Shown here: positions 54,644-64,000 of the stretch, one piece after another | Layout of the letters: every line of letters starts with the position of its first letter | Numbering within the stretch: the first letter of the stretch is position 1 | Source: Cohnella mopanensis | GTDB taxonomy: Bacteria; Bacillota; Bacilli; Paenibacillales; Paenibacillaceae | Length of the DNA: 64,000 nt | NCBI RefSeq assembly: GCF_022352055.1 | Contig: NZ_JAKRWM010000010.1 | Coordinates: 124,001-188,000 of the forward strand | Reading direction: 5' to 3' | Made by a program: the position numbers and the translations under genes | Notes under the pieces: generated by a model | Database searches by the model: none | What the model saw: the letters and a program-made list of their open reading frames with translations, nothing else | What the model was told of the DNA's origin: nothing

Positions 54644-56057
54644 ATGAGAAAAAACCGGAATGGTATAACGACGCAAAAGGCGGACTAGGTCATGCGCTAT
54701 TCGACGAGCAGATGAAGAAGGATGTGATACGTCGAATTCAAGATCAGCAGCCTAAGCGAAGTAAATACGGGTTCTGGACCGCGGCGGCCATTGCCGTTGC
54801 GATCTGCATCGTCGCCTTTCTGTTGGTCATCCCTTCCCTTACGAAGGACGTTGTTCCATCTCCTGCCGGAACCCAAACTCCCGATATCGAGAGTACGCCG
54901 CCAACGCCCGAGCCAACCGATACGATACCGCCTTCGGAAACGCCTATCGCTACTCCCGATGACCAGGTGCAGCTTGCCTATATGGATTTAGCAAACACGA
55001 TCGGGAATTATCCGGTCGAATTCAACCGGATTGAGGCCAATCGCATAGCCAAATCGTCCGTTATCGTCAAACGCGTCATCGAATACGGAGATCAAGGAAA
55101 TTTCTTGATCTATACGAAAGACGAAAAGGATACCCAACTGTACTCGGGGATGGAAATTCTCACTGGAGGTCAAGGTTCCGAACCAAAGCCCGACATTTAC
55201 GAGCTTGGGACCGTCGGCGAGCTCCCCTATTTGAACGACATTGAAGTTAAGGGAAGCAACTTGTTCGGCCAATATCAAATTCATATTTACGGCGTATGCG
55301 GAGCCAATTGCGTAACGAATAATTGGATTCATTTCGATGAGGCTACGCCGGTCGTCCCGATAAGCGACTTCAGGCTTAATGCGCATGTCTTCGAAATGGA
55401 TATCGACGAAGACGGGACGATGGAAGCAATCGCGTCGGAATCGTCAACGATAAGTAAAATAGAAATTTACAAAAAAATAAACGGCCAAATCAAAATCGCG
55501 GATCTGAATATCGCGCTCAATGCCGAGCATCCTAACTCCGTCATTTTCGACAATGAGAAACGCATCTTCAAGGCGATATTCCCTAACTACAACTTGAGCT
55601 ACCAGTATAAAAAGGGAGAAGATACCCTCGAGCTTGTCGACAACTCGCAAGTAACAACGGATCAGGATCGGCTCATGACCGGCGCCGTTTACGAGGAGAA
55701 GGATTCGATTGAATCCAAGTGGACTGAGTGGAAATCGACGCTAAATGGTATAAGGACCCTTAAATGACTTCGGCTTGTACCTTCCCGATTCCATGAAGAC
55801 GGTCAAGTTCGAGGACGGCTACGAATACACGACCGGGGACGCAGAAGCGACCATTAGAATTTTAAGGTCGGACCATAGGGTCGGAGTTCTGGGGAGATGA
55901 CCGAACTATCCGCTATGACCATTTCTTGGTCGAATTGGATCCGGAATATTCGGTTCAAGTCTCGATCCGAACCAAATCCGCGCAAACGGAGCAGATTCGT
56001 CCGTTGTTGCTTGCCGTTATATCCAATCTTCGATACGCTCCTACTCCTATCGAATAG
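54640..56057 (+). pseudogene. Anti-sigma factor gene with two frameshifts
   Basis: The first frame gives 375 residues from ATG 54640: a cytoplasmic N terminus, one membrane helix (residues ~48-68, AAAIAVAICIVAFLLVIPSL) and a Pro/Thr-rich linker before an extracytoplasmic domain. It stops at 55767, but the sense continues in the next frame from about 55763 (FGLYLPDSMKTVKFEDGYEY) and again in the third frame from about 55870 (EFWGDDRTIRYDHFLVELDP) to a stop at 56057. Both shifts are +1, the first at an AAA run (55762-55764). Either a decaying gene or sequencing errors; the shorter 375-residue product could still bind the sigma factor. Confidence 0.75.
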
Positions 56058-56119
56058 TGAAGCAAGGTCGTCTTTCGAGCCATCGGTGATAGCTTGAGAG
56101 GCGATCTTGTTCTATTGTT

Positions 56120-58735
56120 CTATTGCCCTATATCGCCTATTTGTAACACTCTTCGTTCCATAGCTCCGCCTGGCTTGATCCGATATTGGATCTCTCCGTT
56201 CAGATCCGTTCTCCAGATTCGGCTGCCTGCTTCCGAGAGCCGTTCAATCACGCCGCTATTGGGATGACCGTAGAAGTTGTTACGACCTACCGAAATAACC
56301 GTCTCCCTGGATAACCAATAATTTACCCAAAGTGGAGTCGTTGAAGTTTTGCTCCCGTGATGTCCTGCTTTGAGCACATCGATCGGAGGAATCGCCTGAA
56401 TTTCCTTGCTCATTCCACTTCTTATCCTTTCAACGATTTCCAGCTCTCCTCTCTCCTCTAGATCGCCTGGAAACAAGAAAGTTCGACCATATATCGTTAC
56501 GAGTAACACTATGCTGCTATCATTCTGGTCATCCTCGATTGGAATGGCGTAATTTGAGCTTGTTGGCTGCGTCAATGGATAAACGACTTGGATTTTCGTT
56601 GACTCATCGATAGCCCATTCCATCGGAGCATGCACGGAGTACACCGGAATATTACTCGCCGTCGCCATTCGAAGTAAGCTCAGAACGCCGGGCGAATCTT
56701 TCACGGTCCCATTGATCAGCAAGGAACGAACGGGGACATTGCCGAGCACCGCTTGCGCGCCTCCGATATGGTCGGCATCGAAATGCGTCAGCACCAACGC
56801 ATCGATTTGTCTAACCCCGCGCTTAAGGAGCAAAGGAACGATCAGCTTACGTCCGACTTCATAGGGATCTTGGCGGCTTCTCCACTGTTCATCCGATTTA
56901 CGGAATTTAACCGTCCCTCCGGCATCTATCAGAATGTTCTTGCCGGCTCCCGTCCGAATCAAGATACTATCCCCTTGGCCAACATTCAGGAAGGAGACCG
57001 ATGCACCGCGACCAAGCCATGCTGGCTGAAAGCCCCATAACAGCCAACCGACGGCGAGCACGCTTACGCTAACGCGAATCAACACTCTTATTCCATATTG
57101 CAACCGTGAGCCTGTATCCTCAACCGGATGAATGAGAGGCGCTGTCATCTGTTCCCCGCCGCCCGCCTCGATTGCCGTATCTTCTCGTTGTTTCCACCAG
57201 TTTCGTTCCGCCCGGTGCGCCAATCTTCTTTTCAAGCCGACAATTCCCACGCCCATGAGTACGTAAGCTGTTACAACCCACATCAAAGAAGGCTGCGGCC
57301 ATACCGTTCTCATTCCGACAAAAGAATCAAGCCAATCGATTATACTAAACGTCCATTGATTGCCCAATGAAGCCATTCTAGCAGGAATGATCCCCAACGG
57401 CAGCCAGATGGCGCCCAATGCGATAGATGCCATCCCAAGCGGCATAACTATAAAACTAATAAACGGTACAAGCACGAAGTTAGCGGGCAACGACAGCAAA
57501 TGCACGGCGTGAAAATAGTAAATCGTGACCGGAAACGAAACGATCTGCGCCGTTAACGTGACAGATACCGCCCCTCGAAGCCATGCCCAAGGAATAGGAA
57601 GCGACTCCGTAACCGTTGGAACGAACAGGATCAATCCCGCCGTGACAAGAAAGGAAAGCTGAAAGCTAACATCTTCGATAAGCAACGGGTTCCATAGGAG
57701 CATGAGCATTGCCGCCGCGAGTAAAAGGTGAAGACCGTCCTTTAAGGCGTGCCGGCGTGCTAGCCAAAGCGCAAGCATTGCCATCAAACAAGCGCGAACC
57801 GCCGATGGAGAGGCCCCCGTTATTAGCATATACATCGGCATCATCGCGATAGTCATGCTTAATGCTCGTTCTCTGGTCATTCTCGTCCATGCGCCGATTT
57901 GCAACAGCAAATAGACGATTACTCCGACATGCAAACCCGAGATCGCAAGCACGTGAGTTAAGCCAAGCCGAGCAAATTGGTCGAACTGCTCCGGATTCAG
58001 ATCCGAACGGATTCCCACGACCAAGCCTTTCATATAACCCGAATCATCGGTGCTATACATTCGATCCATTAATTTTCCGATTCCTAGACGCAGATCGTCC
58101 AACACCGTTAGCCCTTTGTTCCAGAAAGGGCTTGGCTCACCCGTGAACGTAACGGAATTCGCGCCTTTGGCGGCAAGTTGCCAATAGATCCCTTGCTTCA
58201 TTAAGTATTCACGATAATCGAACGCCCCGAAGTTACCTGATCCGCCAGGTAGCTCCCATACTCCCGCGATAAGGATGCGCTCGCCTCTACGCCAATCGGA
58301 AACGATCCGTTGCTCCTCTTGTTTGGTTAGCTTGATTCTGACAATCACCGTCTCATCGATGTCCCGATCCTGGGAGCCCCCGGTAAAATTTATCGCATTC
58401 GCTTGCAATCGGAACGTCGCCAGATCCCCATCTACCTCTACCGTCGATGTAATGTAACCATGCAGCACAACCTCAGACCCAACGATTGCAGCGGAAGCTT
58501 CAATATCCGATTCATTGCGATGCTCCACCCAATTGCGCTCTCCGAATGAAAACAACAAAGCTAGTCCGCAGATGAACGTCAATTTAATCGTTATTTTGCC
58601 ATAGAAAGCTATACCGAGTAGGAGCATAAGTAAGCCGCTTAGCGTTAAGATAGCGTTATAACCTTGGAACAACGAGCCTATTGAAACGCCGACGATCCAG
58701 CAACAGGCCACTCCGACTAATGGTCTACTGTTCAT
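56120..58735 (-). CDS. comEC: Competence protein ComEC/Rec2
   Basis: The 871-residue DNA-uptake channel: N-terminal hydrophobic segment, a DUF4131 OB-fold region, the competence domain with about ten membrane helices (LTHVLAISGLHVGVIVYLLLQ is the signature) and a C-terminal metallo-beta-lactamase-like nuclease (VLTHFDADHIGGAQAVLG, LKAGHHGSKTST). GGAGG lies 6 nt before the ATG. A terminator separates it from comEB. Confidence 0.97.
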   Translation of the reverse strand: MNSRPLVGVACCWIVGVSIGSLFQGYNAILTLSGLLMLLLGIAFYGKITIKLTFICGLALLFSFGERNWVEHRNESDIEASAAIVGSEVVLHGYITSTVEVDGDLATFRLQANAINFTGGSQDRDIDETVIVRIKLTKQEEQRIVSDWRRGERILIAGVWELPGGSGNFGAFDYREYLMKQGIYWQLAAKGANSVTFTGEPSPFWNKGLTVLDDLRLGIGKLMDRMYSTDDSGYMKGLVVGIRSDLNPEQFDQFARLGLTHVLAISGLHVGVIVYLLLQIGAWTRMTRERALSMTIAMMPMYMLITGASPSAVRACLMAMLALWLARRHALKDGLHLLLAAAMLMLLWNPLLIEDVSFQLSFLVTAGLILFVPTVTESLPIPWAWLRGAVSVTLTAQIVSFPVTIYYFHAVHLLSLPANFVLVPFISFIVMPLGMASIALGAIWLPLGIIPARMASLGNQWTFSIIDWLDSFVGMRTVWPQPSLMWVVTAYVLMGVGIVGLKRRLAHRAERNWWKQREDTAIEAGGGEQMTAPLIHPVEDTGSRLQYGIRVLIRVSVSVLAVGWLLWGFQPAWLGRGASVSFLNVGQGDSILIRTGAGKNILIDAGGTVKFRKSDEQWRSRQDPYEVGRKLIVPLLLKRGVRQIDALVLTHFDADHIGGAQAVLGNVPVRSLLINGTVKDSPGVLSLLRMATASNIPVYSVHAPMEWAIDESTKIQVVYPLTQPTSSNYAIPIEDDQNDSSIVLLVTIYGRTFLFPGDLEERGELEIVERIRSGMSKEIQAIPPIDVLKAGHHGSKTSTTPLWVNYWLSRETVISVGRNNFYGHPNSGVIERLSEAGSRIWRTDLNGEIQYRIKPGGAMERRVLQIGDIGQ

Positions 58736-58761
58736 CTTGCACCTCCGTTGCCGTATAGCAA

Positions 58762-58806
58762 CAAAAAAACACCCCTCCGCCGAGAACTCTCGACGAAGAG
58801 GTGCTT
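58762..58806 (-). terminator. Terminator between comEB and comEC
   Basis: Minus strand: GCACCTCtTCGtCGAGA pairs with CTCGgCGgAGGGGTG, followed by seven T. comEC starts 27 nt later and needs read-through or its own promoter. Confidence 0.85.
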
Positions 58807-58843
58807 CCTCTTCTACCTGTGTAAAATATACAGATTGTGGATA

Positions 58844-59362
58844 CTAAGACCCATCCTGCACTTCGGTATCCGCTGGGGGGACGTAATTCGCGATTTGCCT
58901 GAACAGCACGCCTCTTTGCTCCATGAGAGCGGCGACTTTCCCGTGATCCTTCAAGTAAGGGCGGAAATAGACGATCTCTACGATCCCGCTATTCGCAAGC
59001 ATGTTCGCGCAAGTCCAGCACGGCTGGTCCGTAACATACACGACCGATCCTTCGCGGTCGACTCGATCCGTGAACAGCAGAAGATTCTGCTCAGCATGTA
59101 TCGTCCGGATGCAACGTTGCTTCTTGATCATCTCCGTCGACGAGGCTCCGGCAGGAGCGGCTTCGAATTCTTCGACGATCATGCAGCCCGCTTCCGAGCA
59201 ATCCTGTACGCCCATCGGAGCACCGTTATATGCCGTTCCCAGCAGTTTTTTCCCTTGCACGAGCACGGTCCCGACATGTCGTCTAGGACAGCGCGAACGA
59301 GTCGATACCATGAAAGCAATATCCATAAAATACGTATCCCAGTCCTTACGAAGGGCTGTCAT
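58844..59362 (-). CDS. comEB: dCMP deaminase ComEB
   Basis: A 172-residue zinc deaminase: CSEAGC..., then RTIHAEQNLLLF (HAE, zinc and proton shuttle) and QPCWTCANMLANSGI (PCxxC). It converts dCMP to dUMP; ComEB lies in the comE operon though its role in competence is unclear. The ATG at 59362 has GTGGAGG 8 nt upstream. Confidence 0.95.
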   Translation of the reverse strand: MTALRKDWDTYFMDIAFMVSTRSRCPRRHVGTVLVQGKKLLGTAYNGAPMGVQDCSEAGCMIVEEFEAAPAGASSTEMIKKQRCIRTIHAEQNLLLFTDRVDREGSVVYVTDQPCWTCANMLANSGIVEIVYFRPYLKDHGKVAALMEQRGVLFRQIANYVPPADTEVQDGS

Positions 59363-59392
59363 TCTGCATACCTCCACTTGCTGGCTCGCCGA

Positions 59393-60685
<1,293 letters not shown>

Positions 60686-60718
60686 TTAATAACCTCCTAA
60701 GATGGATAGAAATAAATT

Positions 60719-60747
60719 ACTCTATCATTTTCTCATATTTACGCCAA
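60719..60747 (-). promoter_or_regulatory. Candidate promoter of metY
   Basis: Minus strand: TTGGCG at 60747-60742, a 17-nt spacer and TAGAGT at 60724-60719, 34 nt before the start codon. Each hexamer matches at 4 of 6 positions. Confidence 0.5.
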
Positions 60748-60775
60748 ATGATAAAGGAAAGCGCAGGATTTATTC

Positions 60776-61342
60776 CTATGGAGCAATTTGAACGAGCGCG
60801 GAAATTTTTCCGTACACCTTCGGTCCGATCCCTTTCACCTCCATTAACTGATCAACGCTTCGAAACCCGTTATGTTGATCTCGATAAGCGATAATCGCTT
60901 TTGCCTTGGACGGTCCGATTCCAGGCAACGATTCCAGTTGTTTTTGCGTTGCACGGTTAAGGTCTATGAGGTTGGAAGAAACAGCCGATGTGGAGGAGGT
61001 TGGTTTCGGGTTAGGGTTTGGCTGAGATTCCTCCGTCGCAGGGGCACTAGTGGAGAGTTGTGGCTCCGCTATATGTTCAGTCGTTGGCGATGGGCCAGAG
61101 GTTGCGGACGCTTCTGCTGCTGGTGAAGGACTAGTCGTTACCGACACTTCTGCTGTTGGCGCGGAAGGCTGAACAGACAAGGACTCCACAACGGCTTGCA
61201 AAGGCTCATTGACCGGAATCCAACCATCTATCGACGACGATTTGGCGTTTGAATAGAAAGCATAAGCGAGAATTGCAACACCCGTTAACGTCAAAATCAA
61301 CGCGATTTTATTGTTCAAACCGATTGGTCTAGCTTTTCTCAT
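60776..61342 (-). CDS. comEA: Competence protein ComEA
   Basis: A 188-residue DNA receptor with one membrane helix (IALILTLTGVAILAYAFY), a long Ser/Thr/Pro/Ala linker (residues ~50-125) and a C-terminal helix-hairpin-helix DNA-binding domain (IDLNRATQKQLESLPGIGPSKAKAIIAYRDQ, MEVKGIGPKVYGKI). The SLBB domain normally between helix and HhH is absent. GGAGG lies 7 nt before the ATG at 61342. It is divergent from comER. Confidence 0.93.
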   Translation of the reverse strand: MRKARPIGLNNKIALILTLTGVAILAYAFYSNAKSSSIDGWIPVNEPLQAVVESLSVQPSAPTAEVSVTTSPSPAAEASATSGPSPTTEHIAEPQLSTSAPATEESQPNPNPKPTSSTSAVSSNLIDLNRATQKQLESLPGIGPSKAKAIIAYRDQHNGFRSVDQLMEVKGIGPKVYGKISALVQIAP

Positions 61343-61385
61343 AAATTTACCTCCGATCGTTTTGTTCATTCTATTGAAAAATAAA

Positions 61386-61415
61386 TCATTTCGGCCAAGC
61401 GATGATTCATACAAT
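61386..61415 (+). promoter_or_regulatory. Candidate SigE promoter of comER
   Basis: Plus strand: CATACAAT at 61408-61415 is the exact SigE -10, with TCATTTC 15 nt upstream as a partial -35. It lies 36 nt before the comER start. Confidence 0.5.
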
Positions 61416-61450
61416 GAAATGTAAATAGCTCGCCGCAGGAGGGACAAAGG

Positions 61451-62284
61451 ATGAAGATCGGCTTCATCGGTGCAGGGAGTATGGGAAGCTTATTAGTAGG
61501 AGCGTTCGTACGCGCCGGCGCAATGCGGCCGGACGACATCGTAATCAGTTCCCGTACCTCTTCCAAACTATATAGTCTGGCAAATCAGTATCCTGGACTT
61601 CAAGTTGCAACTACAAATAAAGATGCGGCTGCAGATGCCGATTATTTGTTTTTGTGCGTAAAGCCTCTTGATTTCCGAAGCGTACTCGACGAAATTACTT
61701 CCGTGCTAACTCCGGATCAGATTGTGATCTCAATTACGAGCCCTGTCAGAATCTCGTCGCTGGAAGAGCTTATTCCTTGCAAAGTAGCCAAAATCATTCC
61801 GAGCGTCGTCAATGCCGTTGGCAGCGGAGCTTCGTTGGTCATGTGGGGCTCGCGCTTAACGGACGAGGATCGTTCCGCGCTATGGCATTTATTTGCCGCG
61901 ATTAGCCAACCTATCTCCATTTCGGAGGAGGAGGTACGGGTCGCCTCGGATATTTCAAGCTGCGGTCCGGCTTTCCTGGCTTGTTTGCTGGAGCAGTTTA
62001 TCGACGCGGCGGTCATCTCCGCGGGAATGCAACGGGAAACGGCGACGGAACTCGCAAGCGAAATGATGTTAGGAACCGCTCGGCTCATGCTAGAGCAATC
62101 CTGCTCGCCAAGCGAACTGCAAGCTAAGGTTTCCGTACCAGGAGGAATCACCGCCGCAGCGCTGGATGTCCTTCGCAAATCAACGCGCGGCGCTTTCCTT
62201 CAAGTCCTGTACACGACCCATGAGAAATTCGCCGAGGATTTGGATCGCGTTGATAGCTCCCTATTCCCCCGAGAGCGGACGTAA
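61451..62284 (+). CDS. comER: ComER (pyrroline-5-carboxylate reductase family)
   Basis: A 277-residue ProC-like protein: Rossmann start MKIGFIGAGSMGSLLVGAF, LFLCVKPLDFRSVL, and a C-terminal domain with SSCGPAFLACLLEQFIDAAV and VSVPGGITAAALDVL. Its place divergent from comEA matches comER of Bacillus, which affects sporulation and biofilm entry rather than proline synthesis. GGAGGG lies 7 nt before the ATG. Confidence 0.92.
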   Translation: MKIGFIGAGSMGSLLVGAFVRAGAMRPDDIVISSRTSSKLYSLANQYPGLQVATTNKDAAADADYLFLCVKPLDFRSVLDEITSVLTPDQIVISITSPVRISSLEELIPCKVAKIIPSVVNAVGSGASLVMWGSRLTDEDRSALWHLFAAISQPISISEEEVRVASDISSCGPAFLACLLEQFIDAAVISAGMQRETATELASEMMLGTARLMLEQSCSPSELQAKVSVPGGITAAALDVLRKSTRGAFLQVLYTTHEKFAEDLDRVDSSLFPRERT

Positions 62285-62327
62285 ACCGATTGGGTTGGGT
62301 TTCCTCGGACTTAGCCATATGTGTATC

Positions 62328-62351
62328 CAAGGCGGCTTGCCCGCCTTTTTT
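62328..62351 (+). terminator. Terminator after comER
   Basis: Plus strand: AGGCGG-CTTGC-CCGCCT followed by TTTTTC, 44 nt after the comER stop. Confidence 0.88.
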
Positions 62352-62382
62352 CACATCCCCAAATCTCATCATTTCCCCTCCG

Positions 62383-62713
62383 TAGTCCGGTATTTCCTGA
62401 CTCCACGCCTCAAAACTTACCATTCCCGCTCTGTAGTCCGGCATTTCCTGACTGCACGCCTCAAAACTCACCATTTCTCCTCTGTAGTCCGGTATTTCCT
62501 GACTCCACGTCTCAAAACTCACCATTTCCCCTCTGTAGTCCGGTATTTCCTGACTCCACGTCTCAAAACTCACCATTTCCTCTCTGTAGTCCGGCAAATC
62601 CTGACTCCACGCTCTCAAACACACGTTCCTCTCTGTAGTCCGGCAAATCCTGACTCCACGCTCTCAAACACACGTTCCTCTCTGTAGTCCGGCAAATCCT
62701 GACTCCACGCTAT
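62383..62713. repeat. Family C tandem repeat, 7 units
   Basis: Units begin (at TAGTCCGG) at 62383, 62434, 62485, 62536, 62587, 62636 and 62685: five spacings, the first four of 51 nt and then 49 nt for the last two. The unit has a hairpin AGTCCGG-TATTT-CCTGACT (loop CAAAT in later copies), then CTCCACG and CTCAAAACTCACCATTTCCC-like sequence. No reading frame with ribosome site is attached. Confidence 0.93.
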
Positions 62714-63357
62714 ATTCTATTTCTCTGTACCAAATATTCTTTCGCCAATGGTAGAAGGATGTATTCGTGATATCGCTTTGAGCCTGTCCCTATTGGCTTC
62801 AATAGTCTCTTATTGATTAATTGATAGATGACTTTATGAGAAAGATCGTATTTGCATTGCAAAGTATAATTAACGTCGGATATTCGAAGCGGGCGCATGA
62901 GTTGCAGAGCATACCGGATAACTTCCCGCTCATAAACGGACAACTGTTCCATTGCCAAACTACCCGCCAGACTCGAGCGCTGGCCTATTAGCTCAAAGAA
63001 GCTTCGTCTGCAAGCGTCCGGCTGTTTATCTAACTGATCCTTACTATAGGGCTTGTAGGTTAATCCTATTAACGCCATCGTCCTTACTCGCGTTTTCTCG
63101 AAATCGAACCGATCACGTGTAATCTTCTCCGAGTGGGCGACAAACCCATCACACTCGAAAGCAACGTCAAGAGGAGCATAGTGAACATCGATATATGCCT
63201 TTACTCCAGTAGAACTGACCATTTCATATTCTAAAGTCACCCCCTCAAAGGATTTGAGCACTGCCCAAACTACGACCTCCAACAATTTTTTCGTTCCTGT
63301 CAAATCCCTGTTCAGCATCTCCAGCCTTTGGCCTGTAGCGGACTCGCGCTGTTGCAT
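62710..63357 (-). CDS. DUF559-like (restriction-endonuclease fold) protein, unclear start
   Basis: From ATG 63357 the product has 215 residues, with a VSR/DUF559-type core (VTLEYEMVSSTGVKAYIDVHYAPLDVAFECDGFVAHSEKITRDRFDFEKTRVRTMALIGLTYKPYS) and a helical C-terminal region. Homologues should begin upstream with the DEFEKFL segment that is present in frame, but no start codon precedes it. The best ribosome site (GGAGG, 7 nt before ATG 63386) drives a 9-codon ORF in another frame that ends in TAATG, overlapping the 63357 ATG. The gene thus has either a start-region frameshift or a coupled mini-ORF. Confidence 0.62.
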   Translation of the reverse strand: MQQRESATGQRLEMLNRDLTGTKKLLEVVVWAVLKSFEGVTLEYEMVSSTGVKAYIDVHYAPLDVAFECDGFVAHSEKITRDRFDFEKTRVRTMALIGLTYKPYSKDQLDKQPDACRRSFFELIGQRSSLAGSLAMEQLSVYEREVIRYALQLMRPLRISDVNYTLQCKYDLSHKVIYQLINKRLLKPIGTGSKRYHEYILLPLAKEYLVQRNRI

Positions 63358-63386
63358 TAGAAATTTCTCGAACTCATCTTCAACAT
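63357..63386 (-). CDS. Mini-ORF coupled to the DUF559-like gene
   Basis: Nine codons (MLKMSSRNF) with GGAGG 7 nt upstream; its TAA overlaps the ATG at 63357 (TAATG). It may be a coupling peptide or the remnant of the true N terminus after a 1-nt deletion. Confidence 0.3.
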   Translation of the reverse strand: MLKMSSRNF

Positions 63387-63407
63387 CTCGTTGCCTCCAA
63401 GCTTCGA

Positions 63408-63452
63408 ATAAAACAAAACGCCGCCTGCTCCACGAAGGGAGACAAGCGGCGT
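63408..63452 (-). terminator. Terminator after leuS
   Basis: Minus strand: ACGCCGCtTGtCTCC pairs with GGAGCAGGCGGCGT, followed by TTTGTTTTATT, 43 nt after the leuS stop. It lies before the DUF559-like gene. Confidence 0.92.
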
Positions 63453-63494
63453 GTGCTTCACGCAGCGATATGCTGTTGTTGATCTGCAAAGAAA

Positions 63495-64000
63495 TTAGTT
63501 GGCTACAATGTTAACAAGCTTGCCTTTGACGGCGATGACTTTGCGAATCGTCTTGCCGGCGATAAGCTCTTTCACCTTCTCCGACTCGAGCGCCAGCGCC
63601 TGCATGCCCGCTTCGTCCAGATCTGCCGGGATGTTCAGGCGATCCGCGATTTTACCGCTCACTTGCACGACGATCTCGACTTCGGAATCCACCGTAAGCG
63701 AAACATCGTACTGCGGCCATGCGACGTAGGAGACCGAACCGGTATTTCCAAGTTTCTCCCACAGTTCTTCCGCGATATGCGGAGCGATCGGGGAAAGCAT
63801 CTGAACGAAATGCTCCATCGCTTGCTTCGGCAACGTCTCCGTTTTGTAAGCTTCGTTGACGAAGATCATCATTTGGCTGATCGCGGTATTGAAGCGCAAA
63901 GCTTCGTAATCCTCGCCAACCTTCTTCAGGCTCTTATGCCAAGAGCGACGGAATGCGTCATCGCCTGCAACGTCCTGGATCTTGCCGTTCAAGTTGCCGT
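63495..64000 (-). CDS. leuS: Leucyl-tRNA synthetase, C-terminal part
   Basis: About 168 residues of the end of LeuRS are present: the anticodon-binding domain with [45 protein letters not shown], and the C-terminal domain [56 protein letters not shown]. The gene continues past the window end, so its leader and start are not seen. Confidence 0.98.
   Translation of the reverse strand, partial: GNLNGKIQDVAGDDAFRRSWHKSLKKVGEDYEALRFNTAISQMMIFVNEAYKTETLPKQAMEHFVQMLSPIAPHIAEELWEKLGNTGSVSYVAWPQYDVSLTVDSEVEIVVQVSGKIADRLNIPADLDEAGMQALALESEKVKELIAGKTIRKVIAVKGKLVNIVAN

Noticed and set aside
60686..60775. SAM (S-box) riboswitch before metY
   Set aside because: The 90-nt gap is too short and shows none of the S-box conserved sequences or a terminator.
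62148..62687. Long ORFs on both strands over the family C repeats
   Set aside because: All three open frames consist mainly of translated repeat and overlap comER; none has a ribosome site.
62383..62713. CRISPR array
   Set aside because: The whole 49-51-nt unit is repeated; there are no unique spacers and no cas genes.

Overview
The window looks like the chromosome of an endospore-forming, low-to-mid-GC Gram-positive of the Paenibacillaceae (Cohnella/Paenibacillus type). This rests on the Bacillus-like order of the yqe/yqf region, the sporulation genes (yqfC, yqfD, spoIIP, gpr, comER), AddAB rather than RecBCD, a glycine T-box, CIRCE control of hrcA, and a SigW-type sigma factor. Nearly every gene is on the minus strand, so the order below follows decreasing coordinates. 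The window is core chromosome: I saw no prophage, insertion sequence, tRNA, rRNA or CRISPR array.

Right end (64000-50700): the end of leuS; a DUF559-like gene with a damaged start; a 7-copy tandem repeat with a 51-nt period; divergent comER (+) and comEA (-); metY; comEB; comEC; two divergent ECF sigma/anti-sigma loci (the + strand anti-sigma carries two frameshifts); holA; and a 430-nt non-coding stretch with several hairpins. Middle (50700-34000): rpsT (+) and gpr (-) share one -10 segment; then spoIIP, yqxA, a MutS2-type ATPase without Smr behind a long attenuator-like leader, lepA, hemW, a GNAT acetyltransferase, hrcA-grpE-dnaK-dnaJ, a YfhD pair, a 600-nt compound repeat region, prmA, an M50 protease, rsmE, mtaB, a Nudix hydrolase and a DeoC homologue lacking the catalytic lysine. 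Left part (30000-1): a Na/Pi-type transporter (+), a rlmI-type methyltransferase, addB-addA, two Paenibacillaceae-type hypothetical genes, a HIT protein, rpsU-yqeY, the NfeD/FloA operon behind a SigW-type promoter, yqfC-yqfD, phoH-pgpH-ybeY-dgkA-cdd-era-yqzL-recO, T-box-controlled glyQS, yqfL, yqxD and the start of dnaG.

The main themes are translation and ribosome quality (GlyRS, LeuRS, LepA, RsmE, PrmA, MtaB, S20, S21, YbeY, Era, MutS2-like), recombination and DNA uptake (AddAB, RecO, ComEA/EB/EC, HolA), protein folding and envelope stress (HrcA regulon, SigW-type factor, NfeD/FloA) and sporulation. The most unusual element is the leader of the Smr-less MutS2 gene. It has a SigA-like promoter, three tiny ORFs, an antiterminator segment that is mutually exclusive with the first terminator, and a second strong terminator just before the ribosome binding site. 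This is the architecture of ribosome-mediated attenuators that control antibiotic-induced ribosome-protection genes, here placed in front of a predicted ribosome- or DNA-acting ATPase. All functions are inferred from the sequence read by eye; no database search was run.
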